DNA of 64,000 nucleotides. Source: Myxococcales bacterium (GTDB taxonomy: Bacteria; Myxococcota_A; UBA9160; UBA4427). Both the position numbers and the translations under genes were made by a program. Each line of letters begins with the position of its first letter. The stretch's first letter is position 1. The stretch is from the NCBI GenBank assembly GCA_022563535.1, contig JADFNE010000003.1:78053-142052 (forward strand). Direction: 5' to 3'. The notes under the pieces were generated by a model. The model had not been told where the DNA came from, did no database searches, and saw nothing but the letters and a program-made list of their open reading frames with translations. Positions 52,625 to 60,998 of this stretch are shown here, one piece after another.

Positions 52625-53431
52625 CTATTCTGTCCTGATCTGGTAAGTCCCCGAGGCGATCGGGGTCAGGTACTCATCCGCTGAAAAGAACTCCACGCGA
52701 TACTCTCCGGCTGGCCACTGTCCGGGAGCCTTCTTCAGCCATACGTAGCTGTATTCGTCGGCAGGACTGACCCGATACCGGTCAAACAGGAGGATCTCGG
52801 GATTGTCGATGCGATACCAGTGCACCATCAGGTTGTCGCCCGAGTTCTCGCTATTGGGAATCACCGCGTAAATCCTGTTCGTGTCGTCGTAGAATTCGAA
52901 ACGGGGATCGTCGGCGCCTGTAGACTTGTTCGCCTTGGTGGAGAACTCTACCTCGACGCTGTCGTGACCAAACGTGTCGGTGATATCTGGAGTAATGACG
53001 CCGCTCATCGCGATGTGCGAGAGGCGATTTGCATAATCTCGCAGGTCTGAGATGTCCTTGAGTTCTTCAGCGGTGATCATGGTCATGCTGGTAATCGTGG
53101 TAATCAACTCGTCGTCGCTCATTTCGTTGATGATGCGACGGGAGACGTTTTCGGGTGCGCGTCCCCAATCGAGCAAATCAGAGACGCTCGCCGCATTGAG
53201 AATCTCACCGACCGCTGCGAGCCCCTGGCCCGCTTCCGAAGCGATCGCATCTTGCATGTGCTTCGCGAGCGTGGAGATCTCATCGTGTTCTGGATCGGGC
53301 GCTCGCTGGGTGAGGATGGGGGGCGCGGTTTTGTCGCTGGGGACCGAGGGTGCGGTCCATCGGCCCACGAGACCACCGATCAGCAGTCCGATGACAAGGC
53401 TGGCGCACAATGGAAGGACACGGCTGGACAC
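52625..53431 (-). CDS. Single-TM anchored periplasmic protein, first gene of the secretin operon
   Basis: A 268-residue protein starting at GTG 53431, chosen because AGGAG lies 9 bases upstream and the membrane helix follows directly (LPLCASLVIGLLIGGLVGRW). A helical region of about 120 residues comes next (SDLLDWGRAPENVSRRIINE and ITTITSMTMITAEELKDISD), then a beta domain (FEFYDDTNRIYAVIPNSENS, YRVEFFSADEYLTPIASGTY). I do not recognise the family. The operon position and topology suggest a role like GspC, recruiting substrate or linking the inner membrane to the secretin, which is inference. Confidence 0.68.
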   Translation of the reverse strand: MSSRVLPLCASLVIGLLIGGLVGRWTAPSVPSDKTAPPILTQRAPDPEHDEISTLAKHMQDAIASEAGQGLAAVGEILNAASVSDLLDWGRAPENVSRRIINEMSDDELITTITSMTMITAEELKDISDLRDYANRLSHIAMSGVITPDITDTFGHDSVEVEFSTKANKSTGADDPRFEFYDDTNRIYAVIPNSENSGDNLMVHWYRIDNPEILLFDRYRVSPADEYSYVWLKKAPGQWPAGEYRVEFFSADEYLTPIASGTYQIRTE

Positions 53432-53667
53432 GCTGAAAAACTCCTGGGTTGATTTGGCTTGCTGCTCGTATTGACGAGGGTAGTGAGTGAGAAGAGTAGT
53501 CGATAGGGGCGTTCCGTGACTTGACCGATGTGAGAAAACCACGCGATTTTGTGCCGAGAATGCGGGCGACAGGCACTTGGAGGTCGTCCTGCGGAAATTT
53601 CGGATTCCATCGTAGCGCCACGAGCGAGAGGGCATTCTCAACATTTCATATTGACTAATCATATGCC

Positions 53668-54807
53668 GTGGCATTTGCCGATATGAGCAGGAGCGAATTG
53701 GCGGGTGAACTGAATAACAGCAACAAGTGGTGTTTGATGGCGCTATCACAGACGAATCAAGGTAGTGACGTAGGAATCGAGCGGATCAGCAAGATCGCAG
53801 ATGAGCTCACCGTCGAACTGGGGGCGGCACTCAAGCGAATCGAAAAGATCAGCTCGCAGACCCAGGTGCTTTCCATCAATGCAAAGATCCGGGCCGCTCG
53901 CGCGGGCAATGCCGGGCGAGCGTTTGGTGTTGTCGCCGACGAGGTGGCTCTGCTTTCGAAGCAGATCTCCGAGGTCACCAGCGAGATGGAAGAGCGCAGC
54001 AGCCGTACCATCGCGGATCTCAGTTCGATCACACGCCACATCGCGACCGATCATCTAGGCACTCGCCTGATGGACCTGGCGCTGGTCAATATTGATCTGA
54101 TCGATCGAAATCTCTATGAGCGAACGTGCGACGTCCGCTGGTGGGCGACCGACGGCAGCCTGGTGGCTGCGCTGGCTCAGCAGACCCCCGAGTCTCGGGA
54201 TTTTGCGAGCAAGCGCCTGGGCGTGATTCTTGATTCGTACACGGTCTATTTTGATCTCGTGCTGTGTGATCTGAAAGGAAATGTCATCGCGAATGGCCGC
54301 CCGGGAAAGTTTTCCACGCAAGACAGCAATCATAGTGATGCAGAATGGTTCAAGGCGGCGATCAAGACGCACAGCGGTACCGAGTACGGGTTCCAGTCAG
54401 TACACCGATCGCCCCTGGTGAACAGCCAACTGGGCCTCGTCTACTCTTGCACCGTGCGCGAGGGCGGGGACGCGAATGGATCGATTCTCGGAGTGTTGGG
54501 CATCGTTTTCGATTGGGCGTCCCTCGCCCAGGAGATTTGCGAAAACTTGCCCTTGAGTCTCGAAGAAAAAGCAATCAGCCGGGTCTGCATTGTCGATGAC
54601 GCTGGTTTGGTTTTGGCCGACTCGAACAACGAGATCCTGACCCATACGATCGAGATCAAGGGTCGCAGCCAACTCTTTTCCAAGACAAAGGGATATGTGA
54701 TGGAAAAAGTTGCGGGCAGCGACTGTATGGTCGCCCATGCGCAATCGCCAGGTTACGAAACCTACAAGACCGGCTGGCACGCGCTGATCATTCAGCAATC
54801 CCGCTGA
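53668..54807 (+). CDS. Chemoreceptor-like protein with reversed architecture (MCP tip then Cache)
   Basis: A 379-residue soluble protein without membrane helices. Residues about 45-120 contain an MCP-type coiled coil with the signalling-tip motif SSQTQVLSINAKIRAARAGN and GRAFGVVADEVALLSKQISE. Residues about 150-370 look like a Cache-type sensor (DLVLCDLKGNVIANGRPGKF, AEWFKAAIKTHSGTEYGFQS, VCIVDDAGLVLADSNNEILT). Normal receptors place the sensor first, so the order here is reversed and cytoplasmic. The methylation helices are short. It probably signals to a CheA located elsewhere. It starts with GTG 53668; ATG 53683 is an alternative. Confidence 0.8.
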   Translation: MAFADMSRSELAGELNNSNKWCLMALSQTNQGSDVGIERISKIADELTVELGAALKRIEKISSQTQVLSINAKIRAARAGNAGRAFGVVADEVALLSKQISEVTSEMEERSSRTIADLSSITRHIATDHLGTRLMDLALVNIDLIDRNLYERTCDVRWWATDGSLVAALAQQTPESRDFASKRLGVILDSYTVYFDLVLCDLKGNVIANGRPGKFSTQDSNHSDAEWFKAAIKTHSGTEYGFQSVHRSPLVNSQLGLVYSCTVREGGDANGSILGVLGIVFDWASLAQEICENLPLSLEEKAISRVCIVDDAGLVLADSNNEILTHTIEIKGRSQLFSKTKGYVMEKVAGSDCMVAHAQSPGYETYKTGWHALIIQQSR

Positions 54808-54873
54808 TCCGATTCCCCTTCGCGATCGAACCCATGGTTTCACGATGCCTGCCGGATTTTCATCCCCGGACGG

Positions 54874-54909
54874 AAAGAGCCGGGCTGCGAAGCCCGAGCG
54901 GTTCTTTTT
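54874..54909 (+). terminator. Terminator after the chemoreceptor-like gene
   Basis: The inner stem CGGGCT (54881-54886) pairs with AGCCCG (54891-54896) around loop GCGA, and an outer arm AAAGAGCC pairs with GGTTCTTT beyond a short bulge. A run of five T follows. It lies about 65 bases after the stop of the chemoreceptor-like gene and isolates it from the sugar cassette. Confidence 0.55.
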
Positions 54910-54965
54910 CGCCAGGCCTTGGTAGTATTGTCGCGAGCTTGAAGCGAACGCCGAATCTGATTGCA

Positions 54966-55151
54966 ATGAAGACCGACACCAGCACACAGAACCACAAATC
55001 TCCCCGTCCCTTCGGGCTGGCGCCACGCCAATGGCGCCGGTGGATTGTGCGCATCTTCATGATCGCTGTGCTGTTCGTCGCGTTGATATCGGCGTTTTCC
55101 TTCCTGGGCGTGATCGTGGAGAAATTTTTCGTAACACTCTACGTCGATTGA
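54966..55151 (+). CDS. Small single-TM protein leading the sugar cassette
   Basis: A 61-residue protein from ATG 54966, basic at the start (KSPRPFGLAPRQWRRWIVR) followed by one membrane helix (IFMIAVLFVALISAFSFLGV) and a short tail. An upstream in-frame start at 54834 would cross the terminator hairpin, so it is rejected. It is co-directional with, and 36 bases before, the ketoisomerase gene. Function unknown; it may be a membrane tether or small regulator of the cassette. Confidence 0.5.
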   Translation: MKTDTSTQNHKSPRPFGLAPRQWRRWIVRIFMIAVLFVALISAFSFLGVIVEKFFVTLYVD

Positions 55152-55187
55152 GAACCGTCCAGCAAAAAGACCTATGCTCTCGCATCG

Positions 55188-55613
55188 ATGAAGCTTGCTG
55201 AACCCCGGTTGGACGAAGTGCGTTGGATCGATCTGCCCTCGAACCGGGACGATCGCGGAGTCCTCACCTCGATCGAGAGTGAGCAGGATGCGCCTTTTCC
55301 GATCCGGCGGATTTTCTATATGCATCACGTCGTGTCGGACCGGGGCGGTCACGCCCACATGGACACTGACCAGGTGGTGGTCGCGCTGGCGGGCAGCTTC
55401 GAGATGGAGTTGTGTGACGGGAAGTCTTCCAGCACCTACCAGCTGGACGACCCCACGCGAGGTCTCTACATGCCCAGGATGATCTTCATCAAGATCCGGG
55501 GCATGACCCCCGATGCCGTCTGCCTGGTGCTGGCGAGCACCCACTACGACATCTCCCGCTCGTTGCGAAGCTGGGACGACTATCTCTCGGCGGTCGGTGT
55601 CGAGGGCGTCTGA
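55188..55613 (+). CDS. FdtA/WxcM-like sugar 3,4-ketoisomerase
   Basis: Cupin of 141 residues. FdtA-type enzymes convert dTDP-4-keto-6-deoxyhexose to the 3-keto form before 3-amination. Landmarks are DRGVLTSIESEQDAPFPIRRIFY, GGHAHMDTDQVVVALAG (catalytic His) and the C-terminal HYDISRSLRSWDDYL. The start is the ATG at 55188. The 2,3-dehydratase start follows the stop almost at once, so the two are co-translated. Confidence 0.85.
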   Translation: MKLAEPRLDEVRWIDLPSNRDDRGVLTSIESEQDAPFPIRRIFYMHHVVSDRGGHAHMDTDQVVVALAGSFEMELCDGKSSSTYQLDDPTRGLYMPRMIFIKIRGMTPDAVCLVLASTHYDISRSLRSWDDYLSAVGVEGV

Positions 55614-55614
55614 C

Positions 55615-57069
55615 GTGAAAGCCGAATCCAAGGAAGTGAGCTTTCTGCGCTCGTCGATGACCGCGGAGAGTCCTGTCTTCGACAACTCGAACTTTCTTTC
55701 TTGGTTTCGCGAGTGCGGCGCTGGGAGCGGGTTTCGGGTGCGCCGGATCTCGTTTGATGAGATGGACCAGTGGAGCTTCGAACCGGGGACCCAAAATCTC
55801 GTACACGCTTCGGGGCGCTTCTTCCGGATCGAGGGGCTCCGAGTCGAAACGAATTTCGAGCCCGCGGGCCGCTGGGACCAGCCGATCATCAACCAACCGG
55901 AGATCGGGATCCTGGGGATTCTCTCCCAGCGCTTCGGCGGGATTCGACACTTCTTGATGCAGGCGAAAGCAGAGCCCGGCAACATCAACACGGTCCAGCT
56001 TTCGCCCACCGTACAAGCGACCCAAAGCAACTACAGCCAGGTTCACGGCGGCAGCGCGCCCAACTATCTCGACTACTTCACCCAGGCGCCGGCCGAGGGC
56101 CTGCTGGTCGACCAACTGCAGACGGAGCAGGCCAGTCGATTTCTCAAGAAGCAAAATCGCAACATGATTGTCGACGTCGCAGATGACGACGAGGTGCCCG
56201 TGCTCGACGGGTTTTGCTGGCTCACCCTCGGTGAGATCAAGAAGCTCCAGTGGCGAGAGCATTTTGTGAACATGGACGCTCGCTCCGTGATCTCCTGCAT
56301 CCCGTATTACGACGCGGAACGAGGTTTTGCCGATCTTTCCGAGGCGCAAACGCTCGCAGGCTTCGAAAAAGATCTGCTCGGGTCCATCTACGCGGGATCC
56401 GGTGCAATGCATTCGATGGACGCGCTGTCTGCATGGCTCACGAAAATGAAGACCCGTTACCAGCACCGTGTCGAATCCATTCCGCTGGCCGATGTGAAGA
56501 ACTGGAAGATCACCGAGAGCGAAATCGTGCACGAGTCACGCGGGTACTTCTCTGTGATTGCCGTCGCGGTGGAGGCGGGGGCGCGAGAGGTTGCACGATG
56601 GACGCAGCCGATGCTTCGGGATGCAGCCCCGGGCCTGCACGGGTTCATCACCCAAAAGCACGCAGGGGTGCTGCATTTCTTGGTGCAGGGAAAAGTCGAA
56701 CCCGGCAACCTCGACGTAGTCGATCTCGCTCCTACGGTTTCGCGATCGAATATCGAACATCAACGCGAACGCGCAAGCGAGATTCCCTTCCTCGATCGCT
56801 TCCTGAACCCGCGGCCCGAAGAGATCCGTTACTCGGTACTCCAGTCGGAGGAGGGCGGGCGCTTCTTCCGACTCGAGAATCGCAATACGATCCTCGAACT
56901 CGATCCCGACAGCGTGCTCGACCTGCCCGAGCAATTCATTTGGATGACCCTGGGGCAGCTACTCGAGTTTTTGAAGTTTGGGCATCTCAGCGTCGACGCG
57001 CGCACCTTGTTGTCCTGCGCGAGTTTGATCTCTGGAGCGGAGGACTGTGCGAATCCTGATCCTCGGTAA
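55615..57069 (+). CDS. NDP-hexose 2,3-dehydratase
   Basis: A 484-residue enzyme of PF03559, which removes the C2 hydroxyl of NDP-4-keto-6-deoxyhexose, the committed step to 2-deoxysugars. The protein is an internal duplication: RWDQPIINQPEIGILGI, FLMQAKAEPGNINTVQLSPT in the first half, and RWTQPMLRD, FLVQGKVEPGNLDVVDLAPT in the second. The GTG at 55615 is preferred (1 base after the previous stop); ATG 55660 is possible. The 3' end overlaps the ketoreductase gene by 23 bases. Confidence 0.88.
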   Translation: MKAESKEVSFLRSSMTAESPVFDNSNFLSWFRECGAGSGFRVRRISFDEMDQWSFEPGTQNLVHASGRFFRIEGLRVETNFEPAGRWDQPIINQPEIGILGILSQRFGGIRHFLMQAKAEPGNINTVQLSPTVQATQSNYSQVHGGSAPNYLDYFTQAPAEGLLVDQLQTEQASRFLKKQNRNMIVDVADDDEVPVLDGFCWLTLGEIKKLQWREHFVNMDARSVISCIPYYDAERGFADLSEAQTLAGFEKDLLGSIYAGSGAMHSMDALSAWLTKMKTRYQHRVESIPLADVKNWKITESEIVHESRGYFSVIAVAVEAGAREVARWTQPMLRDAAPGLHGFITQKHAGVLHFLVQGKVEPGNLDVVDLAPTVSRSNIEHQRERASEIPFLDRFLNPRPEEIRYSVLQSEEGGRFFRLENRNTILELDPDSVLDLPEQFIWMTLGQLLEFLKFGHLSVDARTLLSCASLISGAEDCANPDPR

Positions 57070-57976
57070 TTCCGCGATCGCCAACAAGCGGCTGATCCCG
57101 GCGCTGACCGCGCTGCCGGAGGTCACAGGCTTTGAAGTCGCCTCGCGCAGTGCTGCCGACGCCACCTTCTCAGACTATGAGACGGCGCTGGCCAAGAGCG
57201 ACGCAGATCTAGTCTACGTCTCGCTCGTAAACAGTGACCACGCACTCTGGGCCGAGCGCGCGCTCGAGTCCGGGCGCCACGTCGTGGTAGACAAGCCCGC
57301 CGTGCTCGACTTCGAACAGGCAGAACGGCTCGTCGAATTGTCTCGCAGCCGGGATCTGTGCCTGGCCGAAGCGACGGTGTATACGCGCCACCCGCAGCTC
57401 GCTGCAATTCGAGATCTGTTTTCGCGTCCAGGCGCAGCACCCACGAACATTCTGGCCAGTTTTTCATTCCCGCCACTAGCGGAAGAAAACTTTCGCTACC
57501 GCCAGGAACTCGGTGGCGGTGCGCTCAACGACCTCGGCCCCTATGCGGTAACTCCCGGGCGGCTGTTCTTTGGCGGGCGCCCGGAGGCGTTGGAGTGTCG
57601 CGTGGGGTCAAGGCACGGAAGCGACGGCGTGGAAACCGCATTCAATGTCATGCTGCAATATCAAGAGGGCCGCTCGCTGGTCGGCCAGTTCGGCTTCACG
57701 ACGGCGTATCGCAATCGCCTTTCGTTCTCGGGGCCCGACCTCTGCGTCGATCTGGACCGCGTCTTCACGACCCCGGAGCTGCTGGAAAACGAGCTTCGCT
57801 TGACTCAGCAAAGCGGCGCGTCCATCGTCAAGGTGCCGGCCGCAGACTGCTTTGCGCTCTTCGTGCATGAAGTCATCGGAAGGATTCAGGCGCGGGATCT
57901 CGAGAGCCTGCGGCTAGAATTGCTCGACGATGCATTCGTGCTCGACTGGATGCGTCGTGCGGCGGGAGGACGCTAG
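57047..57976 (+). CDS. Gfo/Idh/MocA oxidoreductase, probable NDP-hexose 3-ketoreductase
   Basis: A 309-residue NAD(P)-dependent oxidoreductase. It starts with GTG 57047, inside the end of the dehydratase gene, with MRILILGNSAIANKRLIPAL as dinucleotide-binding strand. The catalytic Lys is in HVVVDKPAVL. The C-terminal half (GALNDLGPYAVTPGRLFFGG) is the typical sheet domain. Next to a 2,3-dehydratase its natural role is reducing the 3-keto group of the 3,4-diketo-2,6-dideoxyhexose product. Predicted from context and family. Confidence 0.85.
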   Translation: MRILILGNSAIANKRLIPALTALPEVTGFEVASRSAADATFSDYETALAKSDADLVYVSLVNSDHALWAERALESGRHVVVDKPAVLDFEQAERLVELSRSRDLCLAEATVYTRHPQLAAIRDLFSRPGAAPTNILASFSFPPLAEENFRYRQELGGGALNDLGPYAVTPGRLFFGGRPEALECRVGSRHGSDGVETAFNVMLQYQEGRSLVGQFGFTTAYRNRLSFSGPDLCVDLDRVFTTPELLENELRLTQQSGASIVKVPAADCFALFVHEVIGRIQARDLESLRLELLDDAFVLDWMRRAAGGR

Positions 57977-57981
57977 TCAGC

Positions 57982-59088
57982 ATGCCGATCCGAGTCTGGA
58001 GCTACCTCGAAGAGTACGAAGCCGAGAAGACCGAAATTCACGAGGCCATTGATGCCGTCATGGCATCCGGCAGCCTGATTCTGGGCAACGAGGTCGCGGC
58101 CTTTGAAGAGGAGTTCGCGCGGTACTGCGGTGTCGGGTACGGCGTTGGCGTCGCAAACGGCACCGACGCCATCTTTCTGGCCCTCAAGGCCGTGGGAATA
58201 GGCGAGGGCGACGAAGTCATCACGGTTTCCAATACGGCGGTGCCCACGGTTTCTGCCATTGTTTCCACTGGAGCGCGGCCGCGTTTCGTCGACGTCGATC
58301 CCGAAACCTACCTGATGGATTGTTCGAAGGTCGAGGCAGCGATCAACGAGAGCACTCGTTGCATCCTGCCGGTCCACCTCTACGGCCAGTGCGTCGACAT
58401 GGATGCCCTGAGCGAACTGGCCAATCGGCACGACCTGAAGCTGGTGGAGGACTGCGCCCAAAGCCACGGTGCGAGATTCAGGGGAAAGAAGGCGGGCAGC
58501 ATGTCCGATGCTGCGGCCTTTTCCTTTTACCCCACCAAATTGCTCGGAGGTTATGGTGATGGCGGGATGGTTCTCACCAGCGACGACGCCACCCAGCAAA
58601 AGCTCCGCCGCCTCCGGTTCTACGGCATGGACGGGCGCTACTACGCCGAGGAACACGGCTACAACTCTCGCCTAGACGAGCTTCACGCCGCCATCCTGCG
58701 CAAGAAGCTCGGGCATCTCGACCAGTACATCGCCATGCGCAGACAAATCGCCATTCGCTACGACGAGTTGCTGAAACACACCGCCCTCGCGCTGCCAAAG
58801 AGCGCCCCGGGAAATGACCACGCCTACTATCTATACGTAGTGAGGCACGAACAACGCGATTGGCTCGTGTCGGAGCTCGAAAACCACGACATCAATGTAA
58901 ACGTGAGCTACCCCTGGCCGATCCACAGCATGCCCGCCTACGAAGCGTATGGAGCGGGCGCCGGCAGCCTGCCGGTTTGTGAGGCGGCGGCGACGCAGAT
59001 CTTTTCTCTTCCGATGTATCCAGCATTGACGGAAGAACAACAGCTGGCGGTGGTGCTCGCGCTTAGGGAGCTCGCTCCTTCCGCTTGA
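57982..59088 (+). CDS. DegT/DnrJ/EryC1/StrS sugar aminotransferase
   Basis: PLP-dependent NDP-sugar aminotransferase, 368 residues. The PLP-binding Lys186 is in FYPTKLLGGYGDGGMV. Other landmarks are GNEVAAFEEEFARYCGVGYGVGVANGTDAI, DVDPETYLMD, DCAQSHGA and RLDELHAAILRKKL. It aminates C3 or C4 of the ketosugar made by the preceding enzymes. The FdtB group is close in sequence feel, which would fit a 3-amino sugar, but the regiochemistry is not readable. It starts 5 bases after the ketoreductase stop. Confidence 0.9.
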   Translation: MPIRVWSYLEEYEAEKTEIHEAIDAVMASGSLILGNEVAAFEEEFARYCGVGYGVGVANGTDAIFLALKAVGIGEGDEVITVSNTAVPTVSAIVSTGARPRFVDVDPETYLMDCSKVEAAINESTRCILPVHLYGQCVDMDALSELANRHDLKLVEDCAQSHGARFRGKKAGSMSDAAAFSFYPTKLLGGYGDGGMVLTSDDATQQKLRRLRFYGMDGRYYAEEHGYNSRLDELHAAILRKKLGHLDQYIAMRRQIAIRYDELLKHTALALPKSAPGNDHAYYLYVVRHEQRDWLVSELENHDINVNVSYPWPIHSMPAYEAYGAGAGSLPVCEAAATQIFSLPMYPALTEEQQLAVVLALRELAPSA

Positions 59089-59170
59089 ACGCCTGTTCCG
59101 GATCGTCGTGGCATCTGCTCGCGTCTTCTTACAGTTGCCGCTGCAACGTATTCGCGCCACACTCTGGTGC

Positions 59171-59854
59171 ATGGAGAAACGCGAGCGGCTGATCTTGATT
59201 GGTACGGGGGCGTTCGCTCAGGTCGCCTACGAATACTTCACCCACGACTCGCCCTACGAAGTCGTGGGTTTCGCTGTCGAAAAGCAGTACATCGAGGCGA
59301 AGGAGATTTCTGGGCTGCCGGTGGTTCCCTTCGAGGAGATCACGGAGCACTTCGCTCCCGAAGATCATCACTTCTTCGTTGCCATTACCTACTTCGGGTT
59401 GAACCAGGTTCGCACGCGGCTCTACCAGGCGGCGAGAGACCATGGCTATCGGGCCGCTTCGTACGTCAGCCCGGAGGCCTTCGTCTGGAAGAACGTCAAG
59501 CTCGGCGAACACTGCTTTGTCTTCGAAAAGACGGTCATCCAGCCCTTCGCGAGCGTGGGCGACAACGTGATTTTTTGGAGTGGATGCTTCATCGGCCACC
59601 ACTCCTCGATCGCGAGCCACTGCTTCGTGGCAGCGCACAGCGCGGTGAACGGCAGCACCTCGGTGGGCGAGTACACATTTCTGGGGGCCAACTGCACGAT
59701 CGCCAATCACGTGACCGTGGCGGACAACTGCATTATTTCAGCAGGGAGCCACGTGATGAGCGATGTCGAACCGAACCAGGTCGTGATCGGAACCTGGCGG
59801 AAGAAGACCCTGTCGAGCCCCTCCCGTCTGAACTCTGAGTTCTTCCTCGAGTAG
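59171..59854 (+). CDS. NeuD/PglD-like acyltransferase (left-handed beta helix)
   Basis: A 227-residue acyltransferase from ATG 59171 (MEKRERLILIGTGAFAQVAY). The N-terminal PglD-type nucleotide-sugar-binding Rossmann part is followed by hexapeptide repeats (VKLGEHCFVFEKTVIQPFAS, VGEYTFLGANCTIANHVTVA) and the catalytic His region FIGHHSSIASH. It probably N-acylates the amino sugar made by the DegT-type enzyme, using acetyl-CoA or another acyl donor. It is oriented with the cassette. Confidence 0.85.
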   Translation: MEKRERLILIGTGAFAQVAYEYFTHDSPYEVVGFAVEKQYIEAKEISGLPVVPFEEITEHFAPEDHHFFVAITYFGLNQVRTRLYQAARDHGYRAASYVSPEAFVWKNVKLGEHCFVFEKTVIQPFASVGDNVIFWSGCFIGHHSSIASHCFVAAHSAVNGSTSVGEYTFLGANCTIANHVTVADNCIISAGSHVMSDVEPNQVVIGTWRKKTLSSPSRLNSEFFLE

Positions 59855-59867
59855 TACCCGGAGTGAG

Positions 59868-60800
59868 ATGAAGACGCTCTCGATTGTCATCCCCGTTTAC
59901 TACAACGAAGAATCTCTTCGCCCGCTCTACGATGCGTTGACCCGGGTTGAAGCGGAACTCCGGCAGCGGGAAGTTCAGCTGCAATTGATCTTCGTCGACG
60001 ACGGATCCGGGGATGGATCGCTCCGCGAGTTGCTCGATATCGCAGCCGGCAATGACGCCATCAAGGTGATCAAGCACAGCCGCAACTTTGGCGCCATGAT
60101 GGCGCTCAAGACCGGTTTCCAGTTCGTCGACGGCGACTGCTTCACCATCCTCACGGCAGATCTTCAGGACCCGCCGGAACTCGTAATCGAAATGGTGGAC
60201 AAGTGGCTGGCCGGCGCCAAGTACGTCATCTGCGCCCGCAGCAAGCGCCAGGATTCGTGGAGTTCGAGGTTGTTCGCCTGGATGTACCACAAGCTGGTGC
60301 AGATGTTCGTGCTGAGCGACTACCCGACCGGTGGCTTCGACATCATGTTGATGGACCGCGCACTGCTCACCCACATGCAGCAGTCGGGCAAGAACATCAG
60401 CCTTCCGATCTTTGCACATTATCTGGGCTTCAAACCTGCCGTGATTCAATACGAGCGGCAGGCGCGGGAACACGGCGTCTCCCGCTGGACCTTCCGCAAG
60501 CGTCTCAAACTCTTTGTGGATTCGCTGCTCGGCTTCTCGATGGTGCCTCTGCGCTTGATCTCACTCACCGGTCTCGCCGTCGCCACCCTGGCCTTTCTCT
60601 ACGGCATCGTCGTCGTCGTGTTGGGGGTGCTCGGATACTCGGGCTTCGAAGAGAACAGGGGCTTCGCGACGCTGGCCGCCTTGATCTCGTTTTTGCTGGG
60701 CTTGATCATCGTCATGCTCGGCATCATCGGCGAATACATCTGGCGAATCTTCGACGAAGTAAACCACCGCCCGGAATCGGTGATCGAAGAGATTTGGTGA
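59868..60800 (+). CDS. Polyprenyl-phosphate GT2 glycosyltransferase (GtrB/DPM1-like)
   Basis: A 310-residue GT2 enzyme: SIVIPVYYNEESLRPLYDAL at the start, metal motif FVDDGSGDGS, LTADLQDPPELVIEM, a DYPTGGFDIMLMDRAL segment and an RxKRLKLF-like helix. Two C-terminal membrane helices (about 225-255 and 265-295) fit GtrB/ArnC-type enzymes that place a sugar on undecaprenyl phosphate. It could load the cassette's deoxy-amino sugar for flipping. It is the last gene before mobile elements, so downstream cassette genes may have been lost. Confidence 0.88.
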   Translation: MKTLSIVIPVYYNEESLRPLYDALTRVEAELRQREVQLQLIFVDDGSGDGSLRELLDIAAGNDAIKVIKHSRNFGAMMALKTGFQFVDGDCFTILTADLQDPPELVIEMVDKWLAGAKYVICARSKRQDSWSSRLFAWMYHKLVQMFVLSDYPTGGFDIMLMDRALLTHMQQSGKNISLPIFAHYLGFKPAVIQYERQAREHGVSRWTFRKRLKLFVDSLLGFSMVPLRLISLTGLAVATLAFLYGIVVVVLGVLGYSGFEENRGFATLAALISFLLGLIIVMLGIIGEYIWRIFDEVNHRPESVIEEIW

Positions 60801-60865
60801 GAATCGCGCGGCGGGGGCGGGCACCATCACGGTGCGGCTTCCGTTTGTGGTTTGTATCCATGAAG

Positions 60866-60948
60866 GGGTTCTACCCTGATTTCGCGGACACATCCAAAAA
60901 GGCCGATAATGCGGCCGGAGGAGTGTCCGCGAAATCAGGGCAGAACCC
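60866..60948. repeat. 83-bp palindromic MITE-like element or terminator hairpin
   Basis: Two 26-base arms, 60866-60891 and 60923-60948, are reverse complements with one mismatch. The 31-base centre contains a second small palindrome, GGCCG-ATAATG-CGGCC. The outer ends are rich in GGGTTCT and GCGGACAC, like insertion-sequence termini. It may be a miniature element, the fused ends of a lost IS, or a long terminator for the glycosyltransferase operon that ends 66 bases upstream. Confidence 0.6.
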
Positions 60949-60998
60949 AAGCGACATCCCGGGATAACACGACTAGACTGATGCTCGTTGATAACTAG

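Noticed and set aside
54834..54965. Extended start of the small single-TM protein
   Set aside because: The extension runs through a terminator hairpin and has no protein-like composition.
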